A stretch of DNA of 64,000 nt from Marinobacter aromaticivorans (GCF_002806975.1 NZ_NIHD01000005.1:124001-188000), one strand, 5' to 3'; shown: positions 8,075 to 16,886, counted from the stretch's first letter. A program made the numbers and translations. Notes: a model not told the origin generated them from the letters alone.

Positions 8075-9423
8075 CACAACCCTCGGTTATTTTTGTGGAT
8101 GATGAGCCCCACATTCGCCAGTCCATAGCCCAGGCGTTGACTCTGGAAGATATGCCGGTGCGCTGTTACGGGAATGCAGAATCTGCCCTTGAAACCGTTA
8201 CAGCTGAATACAACGGTGTGGTGCTGTGTGATTACAACATGCCGGGTATGGACGGGCTTGAGTTGCTGAGTGCAATTCAGGCTATCGACAATACCATCCC
8301 GGTTATCATTCTCACCGGCCAGGGTGACATCAGCACGGCGGTTTCCGCCATGCAGCAGGGCGCCTATGATTTTATCGAGAAGCCCTTTGATCACGACGAG
8401 CTTATTGAATTGCTCAGGCACGCGCTGGAAAAACGTCACCTCGCTCTGGAAAACCGGCGGCTCAAGGCGCAGTTACGCCATCTTGCGCGCCCGGGCCCGA
8501 GGATTCTCGGTGATACCCCGAGCATGCGGAAGGTGATGGACACCATCACGCCGATTCTGGATATTTCCGCCAATACACTGCTGTTTGGCGAAACAGGTTC
8601 CGGCAAGGACGCACTGGCCCGCTATATTCATGAGAACAGCCCCAGGCGTGCCTACAACTTTGTGGCGATCAACTGCGGTGCCGTGCCGGAAAACCTGATT
8701 GAGAGCGAGCTGTTTGGCCATGAGGCCGGGGCCTTTACCGGTGCCGACAAACGCCGAATCGGCAAGATAGAACACGCCCACAAGGGCACCCTGTTCCTGG
8801 ATGAAGTGGAAAGCATGCCCATGCCGCTGCAGATCAAACTGCTGCGGGTGCTTGAAGAACAAAAGGTGGAGCGCCTGGGCAGCAACCAGGTGCAGGATGT
8901 GGATGTGCGCATTATTGCGGCCACCAAGGCAGATCTGAAGGCGCTCAGCGACGAGGGCAGTTTCCGCGCCGATCTCTATTACCGGCTGAATGTGGTGAAA
9001 GTGGATATCCCGCCCTTGCGCGAGCGCAAGGAAGATATCCCCATGCTGTTTCACCACTTTGTGCTGATTGCCGCTGCCCGTTATGACCGGGAAAGCATCC
9101 CCCTTGATGCCAGCCAGGCCGCACGGTTAATGCACCATAGCTGGCCCGGAAACGTCCGTGAATTGCGCAATCTGGCGGAGCGTTATGTGCTGCTTGGGCC
9201 GGCAGCACTGGATGAAAGCGAGTCCGCCGCAAGAGCAGATGTGAGTGGCCGGCGCACCCTGGCAGAAATGATGGACAGTTTTGAGCATTCGGTGCTTACC
9301 AGCGCTCTCAATGCCTGCCATGGCAGCATAAAGGACACCATGGTGCAGCTGGGCGTTGCCCGTAAAACGCTCTACGACAAAATGAAAAAGCACGGTCTGG
9401 ACAAGGCCCAGTTCAAGGACTGA
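8071..9423 (+). CDS. DctD-like sigma-54-dependent response regulator
   Basis: This 450-residue NtrC-family protein has three parts. The receiver (1-120) has acidic residues Asp10/Asp11, phosphoacceptor Asp54 (CDYNMPGMDG) and Lys104. The AAA+ domain (about 145-375) has Walker A GETGSGKD (173-180), the sigma-54 contact loop GAFTGA (220-225) and Walker B LFLDE (241-245). A C-terminal Fis-type helix-turn-helix (about 410-445) follows. When phosphorylated by the kinase encoded upstream it should activate sigma-54 promoters; the one at 2815-2830 is the obvious local target. All key residues are intact. Confidence 0.92.
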   Translation: MTQPSVIFVDDEPHIRQSIAQALTLEDMPVRCYGNAESALETVTAEYNGVVLCDYNMPGMDGLELLSAIQAIDNTIPVIILTGQGDISTAVSAMQQGAYDFIEKPFDHDELIELLRHALEKRHLALENRRLKAQLRHLARPGPRILGDTPSMRKVMDTITPILDISANTLLFGETGSGKDALARYIHENSPRRAYNFVAINCGAVPENLIESELFGHEAGAFTGADKRRIGKIEHAHKGTLFLDEVESMPMPLQIKLLRVLEEQKVERLGSNQVQDVDVRIIAATKADLKALSDEGSFRADLYYRLNVVKVDIPPLRERKEDIPMLFHHFVLIAAARYDRESIPLDASQAARLMHHSWPGNVRELRNLAERYVLLGPAALDESESAARADVSGRRTLAEMMDSFEHSVLTSALNACHGSIKDTMVQLGVARKTLYDKMKKHGLDKAQFKD

Positions 9424-9440
9424 GGTTTGCCCACGCTTTT

Positions 9441-10469
9441 TCAAGCCAGCTCTTCTGTCATCAGGTGCGCGAAGTTTGAGAGCGCTTCAAGGCCACTGAC
9501 ATCGTCTTCCATCAGTGGCAGGCGCTTCTGTGGCAGGCCTTTCAGCAAGCTGTCGATTTCCTGCAGGTAGCGTCTCTGGCGTTCGATACGAGCCTGCCAG
9601 AACGAACTGCTGGCGGTATCCGGCATGATGCGGTTAACGATCACGCCGGCAACGGGTATGTTTGCGCTGGCCAGTGCTTCGATGGCTCTGCCGGTTTCAA
9701 GAATCGGCAGCTTCTCCGGGGTCATTACAAACACAAATGCTGTGTGCTCCGTATCGTTAAGACGGCGGCGTGTGCGCTGAAACAGGCGCTGGCGGCGCAG
9801 CAGGGTTTCGGTTAACTCCTGGCCTCGCTGGTCCATACCTTCCACCGGATTTTCTTCCGGGCTTTTCAGTGGATTGTCGACGCTGCGCCCGGGTGTCAGG
9901 TGCGCCAGCGCCTTGCCCAGTTTTTCAGAGCGTTTGTTGTGTTTCAGCAGGCCGTCGGTCCAGGCCGCCATGATTTCCGGCAGGGTCAGCAGCCGTAACG
10001 TGTGGCCTGTGGGGGCTGTGTCGAAGATCAGCAGGTCGTAGTTGTTTTCGCTGTCTTCAATCAGCGTGGCCATCCTCTCCAGAATGGCCGCTTCCTGGGC
10101 CCCCGGGGATTGGGCGCCCAGCCGGAGCTGTCGCTGCAGTTCGTTAATCTGGTCCGGCCCGGCGAACCGTCGCATTTGCTGCATAACCCGGTCCATATAG
10201 GCTTCCGCTTCTGTATCCGGGTCCAGCTCCAGGGCATCCAGGTTGGGGGCCATGCGTGTTATCCGGCCTCCAATGGTACGGTCAAAGGCATCTGCCAGGC
10301 TGTGGGCCGGGTCAGTGGATATCAACAATACCCGGCGCCCCTGGTTGGCTGCAGCAACGGCAATGGCAGAGGCTGTGGTGGTTTTGCCGACCCCGCCTTT
10401 CCCTCCCACCATGATCAGTTTGCGGCGGGTAATCAGTTGCAGAATGTCCAGATCGTGATCTTGCGGCAT
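9441..10469 (-). CDS. ArsA/Get3-family P-loop ATPase
   Basis: This 342-residue cytoplasmic ATPase carries the deviant Walker A GGKGGVGKTTT (22-32), the switch STDPAHSLADAF (about 50-61) and the family signature DTAPTGHTLRLL. It is a single ATPase unit, so it would act as a dimer like Get3 rather than as a tandem ArsA. I find no cysteine in the whole sequence, so neither the ArsA metalloid ligands nor the Get3 CXXC is present. Arsenite transport is therefore unlikely, and no arsB/arsC is nearby. It lies seven bases after the small Cys-Cys protein gene and near a cstA-like gene, all on one strand. Its role is unknown; a chaperone-like or membrane-insertion job for its neighbours is an inference. 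Confidence 0.85.
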   Translation of the reverse strand: MPQDHDLDILQLITRRKLIMVGGKGGVGKTTTASAIAVAAANQGRRVLLISTDPAHSLADAFDRTIGGRITRMAPNLDALELDPDTEAEAYMDRVMQQMRRFAGPDQINELQRQLRLGAQSPGAQEAAILERMATLIEDSENNYDLLIFDTAPTGHTLRLLTLPEIMAAWTDGLLKHNKRSEKLGKALAHLTPGRSVDNPLKSPEENPVEGMDQRGQELTETLLRRQRLFQRTRRRLNDTEHTAFVFVMTPEKLPILETGRAIEALASANIPVAGVIVNRIMPDTASSSFWQARIERQRRYLQEIDSLLKGLPQKRLPLMEDDVSGLEALSNFAHLMTEELA

Positions 10470-10476
10470 GATGTCC

Positions 10477-10755
10477 TCAGCAGCAGCGGAAATTATCGAG
10501 CGGTGATCGCTCCATACCCATGCGGGTATGCCAGTCGTGGAACCGTTCCAGCATCAGCGGCTGCAGTTCCATGCAGTACCAGCCTGCCGGGTTGGGTATG
10601 CCCATCATTTCGCTGAAAACCAGAAGCATGAAAAGATCATCCTCTTCGCGTCGGGCGCGGGCAATGGCGGCCCGGTAGGGTGCGTTGTAGTAGTCCGCAC
10701 CAGCACGGCTGGCTTTCCGGTAAAGGTACTTCAGGCGGGAAAGGGTATTTTTCAT
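10477..10755 (-). CDS. small protein ending in Cys-Cys (cory-CC-star type)
   Basis: This 92-residue, mostly helical, basic N-terminal protein has no signal peptide. It ends NFRCC followed by the stop, and has one more cysteine in NPAGWYCMELQ. From memory, small proteins of this kind are named cory-CC-star in genome annotation and occur beside ArsA-like ATPases and CstA permeases, as here; I could not check this. The C-terminal Cys pair could bind a metal, take part in a disulfide or be modified; none of this is shown. The ATG at 10755 has a GGGAG ribosome site; a TTG one codon earlier is less likely. Confidence 0.75.
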   Translation of the reverse strand: MKNTLSRLKYLYRKASRAGADYYNAPYRAAIARARREEDDLFMLLVFSEMMGIPNPAGWYCMELQPLMLERFHDWHTRMGMERSPLDNFRCC

Positions 10756-10815
10756 CAAATACTCCCGGAATATGAAACTGGCCAGGGCTGGCCTGGCCAG
10801 TTTTGCAGGGGGTGC

Positions 10816-12498
10816 TCAGTCCGCCGCGGATGACAGGCGTGCTTCTGTTTTTGCCCGTTTCAGGGCCGCAACGCACTCCAGTGTCACAAAAATGGCTGCC
10901 ACAAGAACCACCAGGTCCATGGTAAACAGGAACCAGTCTGCCTTCTCGTAGAAGCCTTTAAGCTGAATCAGCAACGCAAAGAGCGTCATGGCAAGTACAA
11001 AGACCAGTGGTGCCAGAGTAAAAAACGTAGGTGAACCACGGCGTACCAGCATAACGGTCACAACCAGCAATGTCAGGCCGGCCAGGAGCTGGTTGGTGGT
11101 GCCAAACAGGGGCCATATCAGCAGGCCACCGGAGCCATCTGCACCGCCGGCACCAAAAGCCAGTGCCAGGCATGTGCCTACAGACAGCAGGGTTGCCGGC
11201 AGCGGTTTGGCCATCCATTTGATGTTATAGATCTCGCCCCATTCCTGGAAAATATAGCGCTGCAGACGCAGGCCGGTATCCATGGTAGTGCCGGCAAAAA
11301 GCGCCGCCATAACGGTCAGCATGGTAGCGGCAACCGCAATATCGAGACCGGTGCCGGCGCTCAGAATGGCCGCGCCACCCTCTACGAATGCGAGTACACC
11401 GCCTTGGCCGAAGGAGTGATACACGGCTTGCCAGTCTGCCAGGGAGGCAAAGCCGGCGGTGGCGGCAATAATGGCGGCCAGCGCCAGTGCACCTTCACCG
11501 GTGGCACCAAAGTAGCCAACAAAACGAGCGTCGGTTTCTTTGGCCAGCTGTTTGGAGGTTGTGCCGGAAGAAACCAGGCCGTGAAAGCCGGATATCGCAC
11601 CACAGGCGATGGTGACGAACAGCAATGGAATCATGGACGGTGTACCGGCAGGCACATCAACGTTGATCATGGGCGCGACCACTGTGGGGTTCGCAATCAG
11701 CACGGCAGCATACAGAGCCGCCAGCCCGACGAACAGCTGCAGGCCGTTAATGTAGTCCCGGGGCTGGAGCAGCACCCACACAGGAAGCAGCGAGGCAATG
11801 GCGGCATACACAAACAGAATGACGATCCATGCCGCACTGGGTGAAAGCCCGGCAACGGATTCGGGGAGAGAAACTGGCATGGATGGCCCGATGTAGATCA
11901 GGAAGTACAGGGCAACAACGCCGACCAGAGAAACCAGCGGCAGGCTCATTTTCGCCCGGTAGATGGCCTGGCCAATCACCAGTGCAACGGCTATGGCGCC
12001 CCATACAGGAACAACGGAGCCCGGGTTGTTGATCAGCAGCTTGGCGATAACGACGCCAAATACCGCGTTGACCATCAACAGAACCAGGAAGATGACGATG
12101 GAAAATATCGCTCTGGCACGGGTGCCAACAACTTCGCCGGTCAGGGTGCCCACAGATTTGGCTTTATTTTTTACACTGGCCCAGATGGCGCCAAAGTCGT
12201 GAACGCCTGCAAAGAAAATTGTCCCCAGGGTGACCCACAAGAAGGCTGGCAGCCAGCCCCAGATAACAGCGATTGCAGGTCCCACAATGGGAGCGGCACC
12301 GGCAACCGAGGTGAAGTGATGGCCCCAGAGTACAAACTTGTTAGTGGGGACAAAGTCGATGCCGTCTTCAAATTCTACGGCCGGAGTTTTGAATTGGTCA
12401 CTCAGCTTGAAAACAACATGTGCGAGAAATTTCGAGTAAACGAAAAAGCCCAGCGCCATGCCACCAAGCCCGAGTACCATCAATATAATAGAGCTCAT
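10816..12498 (-). CDS. cstA: CstA-family carbon starvation / peptide or pyruvate permease
   Basis: This 560-residue inner-membrane protein has about 16 hydrophobic segments and the CstA family segments HFTSVAGAAPIVGPAIA (near the N-terminus), FAGVHDFGAIWASVKNKA and GFHGLVSSGTTSKQLAKE. Known members take up pyruvate or peptides, mainly when carbon is scarce. It is shorter than E. coli CstA (about 700 residues) and lacks most of the C-terminal extension. It is the first gene of a minus-strand group with the Cys-Cys protein (60 bases downstream) and the ArsA-like ATPase. Substrate is uncertain. Confidence 0.87.
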   Translation of the reverse strand: MSSIILMVLGLGGMALGFFVYSKFLAHVVFKLSDQFKTPAVEFEDGIDFVPTNKFVLWGHHFTSVAGAAPIVGPAIAVIWGWLPAFLWVTLGTIFFAGVHDFGAIWASVKNKAKSVGTLTGEVVGTRARAIFSIVIFLVLLMVNAVFGVVIAKLLINNPGSVVPVWGAIAVALVIGQAIYRAKMSLPLVSLVGVVALYFLIYIGPSMPVSLPESVAGLSPSAAWIVILFVYAAIASLLPVWVLLQPRDYINGLQLFVGLAALYAAVLIANPTVVAPMINVDVPAGTPSMIPLLFVTIACGAISGFHGLVSSGTTSKQLAKETDARFVGYFGATGEGALALAAIIAATAGFASLADWQAVYHSFGQGGVLAFVEGGAAILSAGTGLDIAVAATMLTVMAALFAGTTMDTGLRLQRYIFQEWGEIYNIKWMAKPLPATLLSVGTCLALAFGAGGADGSGGLLIWPLFGTTNQLLAGLTLLVVTVMLVRRGSPTFFTLAPLVFVLAMTLFALLIQLKGFYEKADWFLFTMDLVVLVAAIFVTLECVAALKRAKTEARLSSAAD

Positions 12499-12609
12499 CG
12501 ATGCCTACCTGTGTGTTTGTGTAGCGGTGTTTTCCGATAAAATATTGCGGAACATGGTTGATTATATTCTGAACGCTGCCAGGGTGGCAGATAACGTCAG
12601 TGTATCTAA

Positions 12610-12641
12610 TTTGTGCCGGAACGAGAGTGTTCCGGCACAAA
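12610..12641. terminator. perfect 13-base-pair hairpin between phoH-like and cstA-like genes
   Basis: TTTGTGCCGGAAC (12610-12622) and its exact complement (12629-12641) flank a six-base loop. It follows the minus-strand PhoH-like stop by 27 bases and would end that transcript before cstA. No strong T run follows, so its terminator role is probable rather than sure. A second smaller palindrome (CCTTAG...CTAAGG, 12642-12661) abuts it. Confidence 0.5.
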
Positions 12642-12668
12642 CCTTAGACTAAAGACTAAGGGCTCTGC

Positions 12669-14078
12669 TCACAAATTGGCTTCCGCAAACTCTGCCAGTA
12701 TCGAGCGTGGCACCCCTTGCAGATGAATGTGGCCGCCGTGGCTGAAGCTTTTGAAGCGTTCGGTCATGTAGGTCAGGCCGGAACTCAAGGCGCTCAGATA
12801 GGGCGTGTCTATCTGCGCCAGGTTGCCCAGGCAAATCACCTTGGAGCCATTGCCCGCGCGGGTGATGATCGTCTTGATCTGGTGCGGTGTCAGGTTCTGG
12901 GATTCATCAATAATGATGAGACTGTGCTGGAAGCTGCGGCCACGAATGTAGTTCATGGATTTGAAGTGCAGGGGCACCTTGCTGAGGATGTAATCCACAC
13001 TGGCGGTCATGTTCTCATCGTCTTCGTGCAGGGCTTCCAGGTTGTCCACGATGGCCCCCAGCCAGGGCTCCATTTTTTCCGCCTCGGTACCGGGCAGAAA
13101 ACCGATATCCTCGTCCAGGCCCTGGGTTGAGCGTGTGGCAATGATCCGCTTGTAGAGCTTGCTGGCAACGGTCATTTCGATGCAGGCGGCAAGCGCCAGA
13201 ATGGTTTTGCCGGAGCCGGCTGAGCCGGTGAGATTGACCAGATGGATATCCGGATCAAGCAGCAGGTGCAGGGCCATGGCCTGATAGATATCCCGAGGCA
13301 CCAGACCCCAGACTTCTTCGTTCATCAGATCGTGCTGGTGCAGATCCCGGATGACGACGTGGGTGTCGGTGATATCGACGGCTCTGCCGATAAACCCCTG
13401 CTCATCAAGCACAAATTCGTTGATGTTGAGTTTGGCCAGCTCGCCTTCGCGCTTGAGTATGTGCTCGGTTACCCCTTCCCGCTGCACAGTTTCCACCTTT
13501 GCAATTGTGTCCCAGAACGAGTTGGGGAACTCGATATAGCCTTTGGGCAGCAGATCAATGTCATCAACCAGCTGGTCGTTCTGGTAGTCCTGGGCTTCCA
13601 CGCCGAAGCCCCTGGCTTTCAGCCGCATGTTGATGTCTTTGCTGACGAGAATGATATCCCGGGACTTGTGCCGTTCCTGAAGCGCGGCGAGGGTGTTGAT
13701 AATCTTGTTGTCGTTCAGGTGCTCCGGCAGTGAGTGGCTACCTGTGTGCTCGGTGCTCATCAAAATGGACAGGGTGCCCAGAGGCTCTGCCATTTTCGCA
13801 CGAACGATGGGGACACCTTTTTCGATATCCCCGGGGCTCGCATCGCCAAGCAGCCTGTCTATGGTGCGGATGGCCTGGCGACAATCCGCCGCCACACTCT
13901 GCTTGCCGGTTTTAAGGCCGTCGAGTTCTTCAAGGACCGTCATCGGAATGATGACATCGTGTTCTTCAAAGTTGAGAAGGGCGTTGGGATCGTGGATCAG
14001 GACATTGGTGTCGAGGACGTACATGGTTCTTCGAGCTTGCGGTGCTATTGCCGGTGCTCTTTCCGGTGTTCTGGGCAT
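12669..14078 (-). CDS. PhoH-family ATPase with N-terminal PIN domain (PhoH2-like)
   Basis: This 469-residue protein joins a PIN-type ribonuclease domain (about 18-160; LDTNVLIHD with Asp23) to a PhoH ATPase domain (about 245-469; Walker A GSAGSGKT at about 285-292, Walker B LIIIDESQ). PhoH2 proteins unwind and cleave RNA. Here the two domains sit in one chain without the separate antitoxin-like partner seen in actinobacteria. An internal ATG at 14024, immediately before YVLDTN, is an alternative start; Pseudomonas homologues carry a similar short N-terminal tail, so the longer form is kept. The CBS-domain gene lies 24 bases upstream and may share its transcript. Confidence 0.88.
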   Translation of the reverse strand: MPRTPERAPAIAPQARRTMYVLDTNVLIHDPNALLNFEEHDVIIPMTVLEELDGLKTGKQSVAADCRQAIRTIDRLLGDASPGDIEKGVPIVRAKMAEPLGTLSILMSTEHTGSHSLPEHLNDNKIINTLAALQERHKSRDIILVSKDINMRLKARGFGVEAQDYQNDQLVDDIDLLPKGYIEFPNSFWDTIAKVETVQREGVTEHILKREGELAKLNINEFVLDEQGFIGRAVDITDTHVVIRDLHQHDLMNEEVWGLVPRDIYQAMALHLLLDPDIHLVNLTGSAGSGKTILALAACIEMTVASKLYKRIIATRSTQGLDEDIGFLPGTEAEKMEPWLGAIVDNLEALHEDDENMTASVDYILSKVPLHFKSMNYIRGRSFQHSLIIIDESQNLTPHQIKTIITRAGNGSKVICLGNLAQIDTPYLSALSSGLTYMTERFKSFSHGGHIHLQGVPRSILAEFAEANL

Positions 14079-14102
14079 AGGGGGCGCTACCTCTGTTATG
14101 GT

Positions 14103-14594
14103 TCAGTTGTTACGGGCGCAGCGTTCGGTAAGCTCCTCATCTGAAATGACTTTCAGCATATCGTATGTCGTCACTATGCCGGTTATTTTTGCATCCCGGG
14201 TAACAAAAATTCGGTGCAGGTGTTCTTTCATCATGATGTTGGCAATGTCGCGCACCGGCGTGCGCTCGTCAACCGATAATACGATGGGAGTCATAATATC
14301 CCTTACTTCTACCGGTACCTTGCCCATCTCCTCGAAAAGCACCATGCGCAAGCGCCGGGCTTCCTGCTGTTCTTCGGTGGTGAGCTCCTTGCCGGCATCG
14401 GAGCGGGTGGCGTTCCAGCGAAATTCTGTAATGTCCTTCAGCGTGGCTATACCGACAATTTCGCCGGATTCGTCGGTAACAGGGCTGCCGGTGATTTCGT
14501 TGTCGGTCAGAAAGCGGGCCAGACGATCCATGGTCCATGACTGCGGTACCGCCTTTATGCTGGGTGTCATTATCTCGTAAGCGAGTACGGTCAT
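14103..14594 (-). CDS. two-CBS-domain protein
   Basis: This 163-residue soluble protein consists of a CBS pair. The first motif begins at residue 8 (IMTPSIKAVPQS) with ITGSPVTDESGEIVGIAT, and the second at about 100 (IMTPIVLSVDERTPV) with HRIFVTRDAKITGIVTTYD. A charged helical linker (about 60-95) separates them. CBS pairs bind adenine nucleotides and act as regulatory modules; nothing here shows which partner it controls. It sits 24 bases ahead of the PhoH-like gene in the same direction. Confidence 0.88.
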   Translation of the reverse strand: MTVLAYEIMTPSIKAVPQSWTMDRLARFLTDNEITGSPVTDESGEIVGIATLKDITEFRWNATRSDAGKELTTEEQQEARRLRMVLFEEMGKVPVEVRDIMTPIVLSVDERTPVRDIANIMMKEHLHRIFVTRDAKITGIVTTYDMLKVISDEELTERCARNN

Positions 14595-14660
14595 CGGATG
14601 TCTTCCGCCTTTTTCAGTCCTTTGCCAGAGCTTAGCGTTTCATGCCCTGCCCGTCACCCC

Positions 14661-15401
14661 TCAGTTGCCGTCAGGTTGCCGCACATCAACCAGGCGACCG
14701 CTCTCATCATAAATCAGATTATAGCCCTGATAGTTGTCCTGGTCCGCCACCCGCTCCAGCTCTTGCATGGAGCTCACCGGTATATCAATCAGCAGCGTGT
14801 TGACCAGCCAGCCGGGCAGGGCGCCGTTGGGGTCGGTGTGTTGCAACCAGATCATCCGTGTTTTGTTGCCCTCGGGAATGAAGCGGTAAAAGGTGTCTGA
14901 ACGATCTACCCTTATGCGGCTGCTATTCTCTGCCCGCAGGCCGGGTGTGGCGTTCATTTCCATGATGACCTCACCGGAGGCCTCGTTGCCCCGCGTGCGG
15001 ATGGTCAGCACATAGTCGCGATCGGTTACCGGCCATGGCATGTCGTTTACCGAGTAAGCATAGCGTTCGTGAAAGCTGCCTTTACCTACCCCGTAGGACT
15101 CTGTGCAGTTAAGCAGCCATTCCATACAGGACGCAGGGTTCACCATAACCGCCATGATGGATTCTATGGGTGCGTCAAGCAGGGCCTCGGCTTTGAATGC
15201 CTGAAAGCTGGAATCACTCTGGTCCATGGTGTAGATGCGAATGTTGCCGGTCTCTTTGCGCAAGCTCCACGCCTCGCTGTCTTCAGCGGGCAAAGCCGCA
15301 CGGGCCGTGGCAGCCGCCATGGCAGAAACCAGCAAGGCGCAGATCACACCGCTGATGACTGAGGCCCAGCCTTTGAAGCCATGGGCTCCGGTCTGTCTCA
15401 T
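14661..15401 (-). CDS. exported START-domain (lipid-binding fold) protein
   Basis: This 246-residue protein has an N-terminal hydrophobic signal (about 12-36, ending ARAALPAED) followed by a START-like domain. Segments such as WSLRKETGNIRIYT, FKAEALLDAPIESIMAVM, PWPVTDRDYVLTIRTRG and TRMIWLQHTDPNG fit bacterial START proteins. It probably binds a lipid or other hydrophobic ligand in the periplasm; the ligand is unknown. It is transcribed divergently from the DUF2804 gene with a palindrome between them. Confidence 0.8.
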   Translation of the reverse strand: MRQTGAHGFKGWASVISGVICALLVSAMAAATARAALPAEDSEAWSLRKETGNIRIYTMDQSDSSFQAFKAEALLDAPIESIMAVMVNPASCMEWLLNCTESYGVGKGSFHERYAYSVNDMPWPVTDRDYVLTIRTRGNEASGEVIMEMNATPGLRAENSSRIRVDRSDTFYRFIPEGNKTRMIWLQHTDPNGALPGWLVNTLLIDIPVSSMQELERVADQDNYQGYNLIYDESGRLVDVRQPDGN

Positions 15402-15481
15402 AAGCTACACTTCCTTGAAGATGGTGGGCCGAGTCTAACATGAGGCGTTGGACGTCAGGGCCTCGAAGAAGGGGATTGTGA

Positions 15482-15499
15482 ACCAGGTAGCCACCTGGT
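15482..15499. promoter_or_regulatory. palindrome ACCAGGT-N4-ACCTGGT, candidate operator
   Basis: Perfect seven-base arms with a four-base spacer lie between the divergent START and DUF2804 genes, 33 bases before the DUF2804 start. Size and symmetry fit a dimeric repressor site. No regulator gene is adjacent, so the protein that would bind is unknown. Confidence 0.4.
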
Positions 15500-15531
15500 G
15501 GAGCAGTTCGTTAAATTGGCCCGAATTGACG

Positions 15532-16545
15532 ATGACCATGACCACAAAAAAGCTGATTGATGCAAAAGGACACATTGCACCCGGTGTGCTGGTGCAGCCG
15601 GTAGAAGAAATCAACTACCTCGATTACGACCTGCGAACAGTGATGGATCGCCCGCGCTCGAAACTGGCCCGGCGCTGGCGTTTTAACCAGTTCCAGTTTG
15701 TGAGTGCGACTGGCCCCGGCTGGGTATTCGGTATGGCGCTGGTCGATCTGAAGCTGCTGGGAAGCGGTTTTTTCTACCTCTATGATTTCGAATCCGGGCA
15801 AATGCTTGAACAAAGTTTTATGAGCCCGCTGGCACTAGGCACACGGATTGAACCCTACCCGGAGCACGGTTCCGCCTCGTTCAGCAAGGGTGATGTGGCC
15901 ATGCGAATCCTGCCGGTTTCCGGTGGTCGCAATGTGTCTGTTCTGGCACCAGGCGGTATTCGTGTGGAGCTGACGCTGAAAGAGGATAACGACCCCCTGC
16001 GGCTGGTTTGCCCGGCGGGTTATAACGGTTGGGTGTTCACCCGCAAATCAGCGGGTCTGCCCGTGGAAGGTGAAATTTGCTGGGATCATCGTATCTGGCG
16101 GTGTGATGACAACACTCGCGGTGCCATTGACTGGAGTTGCGGTTTCATGCGCCGTGAAACCGCCTGGAACTGGGCGAGCCTGGCCGGGCCTCTGCCAGGC
16201 GGCCGGTCACTGGGGCTGAATCTGGCCGCCGGCGTTAACGAAACCGGCATGACTGAAAATGCATTATGGCTGGACGGGCAGTGCCAGAAACTCGCTGCAG
16301 CCCGCTTCCGCTTTGATCGGTATCATGAGGGCGGCGACTGGCACGTAACAACGGAGGATGGCCGGGTTGATCTGCACTTTGTACCGGCTGCGGTGCGCAA
16401 GGAAAAGCTCAACGCAGGCATACTGGCGTCCAATTTCCGGCAGTACGCAGGCACATTCAACGGAACCGTTACCGATGCGACCGGCAACCACATTGTTGTT
16501 AAGGACTTGCGGGGTTTGATGGAAGACCACTTCGCCCGATGGTAA
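15532..16545 (+). CDS. DUF2804 domain-containing protein
   Basis: This 337-residue protein resembles the DUF2804 family, whose members look like all-beta, lipocalin-like proteins of unknown role. Typical segments are RRWRFNQFQFVSA, GWVFGMALVDL, FFYLYDFESG, CWDHRIWRCDD, DWSCGFMRRETAWNWAS and VNETGMTENALW. No signal peptide is seen. Two in-frame ATGs (15532 and 15538) lie before TTKKLIDAKG; neither has a strong ribosome site, and the frame is open to a TTG at 15448. A lipid-related role is only suggested by the START gene opposite. Confidence 0.78.
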   Translation: MTMTTKKLIDAKGHIAPGVLVQPVEEINYLDYDLRTVMDRPRSKLARRWRFNQFQFVSATGPGWVFGMALVDLKLLGSGFFYLYDFESGQMLEQSFMSPLALGTRIEPYPEHGSASFSKGDVAMRILPVSGGRNVSVLAPGGIRVELTLKEDNDPLRLVCPAGYNGWVFTRKSAGLPVEGEICWDHRIWRCDDNTRGAIDWSCGFMRRETAWNWASLAGPLPGGRSLGLNLAAGVNETGMTENALWLDGQCQKLAAARFRFDRYHEGGDWHVTTEDGRVDLHFVPAAVRKEKLNAGILASNFRQYAGTFNGTVTDATGNHIVVKDLRGLMEDHFARW

Positions 16546-16628
16546 AACGAAAATGCCTGCCCGCAGATCTTCCAGGTATCTGGCCGGGGCAGGCACTCTC
16601 TGGATAGCCCGGGATAGCCGGGCCGGCA

Positions 16629-16883
16629 TCAGCGTTCCGGCAGGGTAACGTTCAGCTCCAGAACAGAGCAGCTTTCGTTGCGGTCCACCTCTACCTGAAC
16701 CATGTCGTCACTGATTTGTACATATTTTCGTATCACCGCGAGCAGTTCCTGCTGCAACTGCGGCAAGTAGTCCGGCTGCTCACGCTGGCCACGTTCATGG
16801 GCCACGATGATCTGCAGACGCTCTTTTGCCACGCTGGCGGAAGAGCCCGATTTTTTGCCTCTGAAGTAATCGAGGAAACTCAT
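16629..16883 (-). CDS. minE: cell division topological specificity factor MinE
   Basis: This 84-residue protein has the MinE layout. An N-terminal amphipathic membrane-binding and MinD-contact segment ([24 protein letters not shown]) is followed by the C-terminal dimer domain ([17 protein letters not shown] to ELNVTLPER). It stimulates MinD ATPase and drives pole-to-pole oscillation of MinCD so that the Z ring forms at mid-cell. It follows minD by three bases as the last gene of minCDE. Confidence 0.96.
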   Translation of the reverse strand: MSFLDYFRGKKSGSSASVAKERLQIIVAHERGQREQPDYLPQLQQELLAVIRKYVQISDDMVQVEVDRNESCSVLELNVTLPER

Positions 16884-16886
16884 CCG

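Noticed and set aside
9441..10469. Arsenite-efflux ATPase (ArsA)
   Set aside because: No cysteine ligands, single ATPase unit and no arsB, arsC or arsR in the area.
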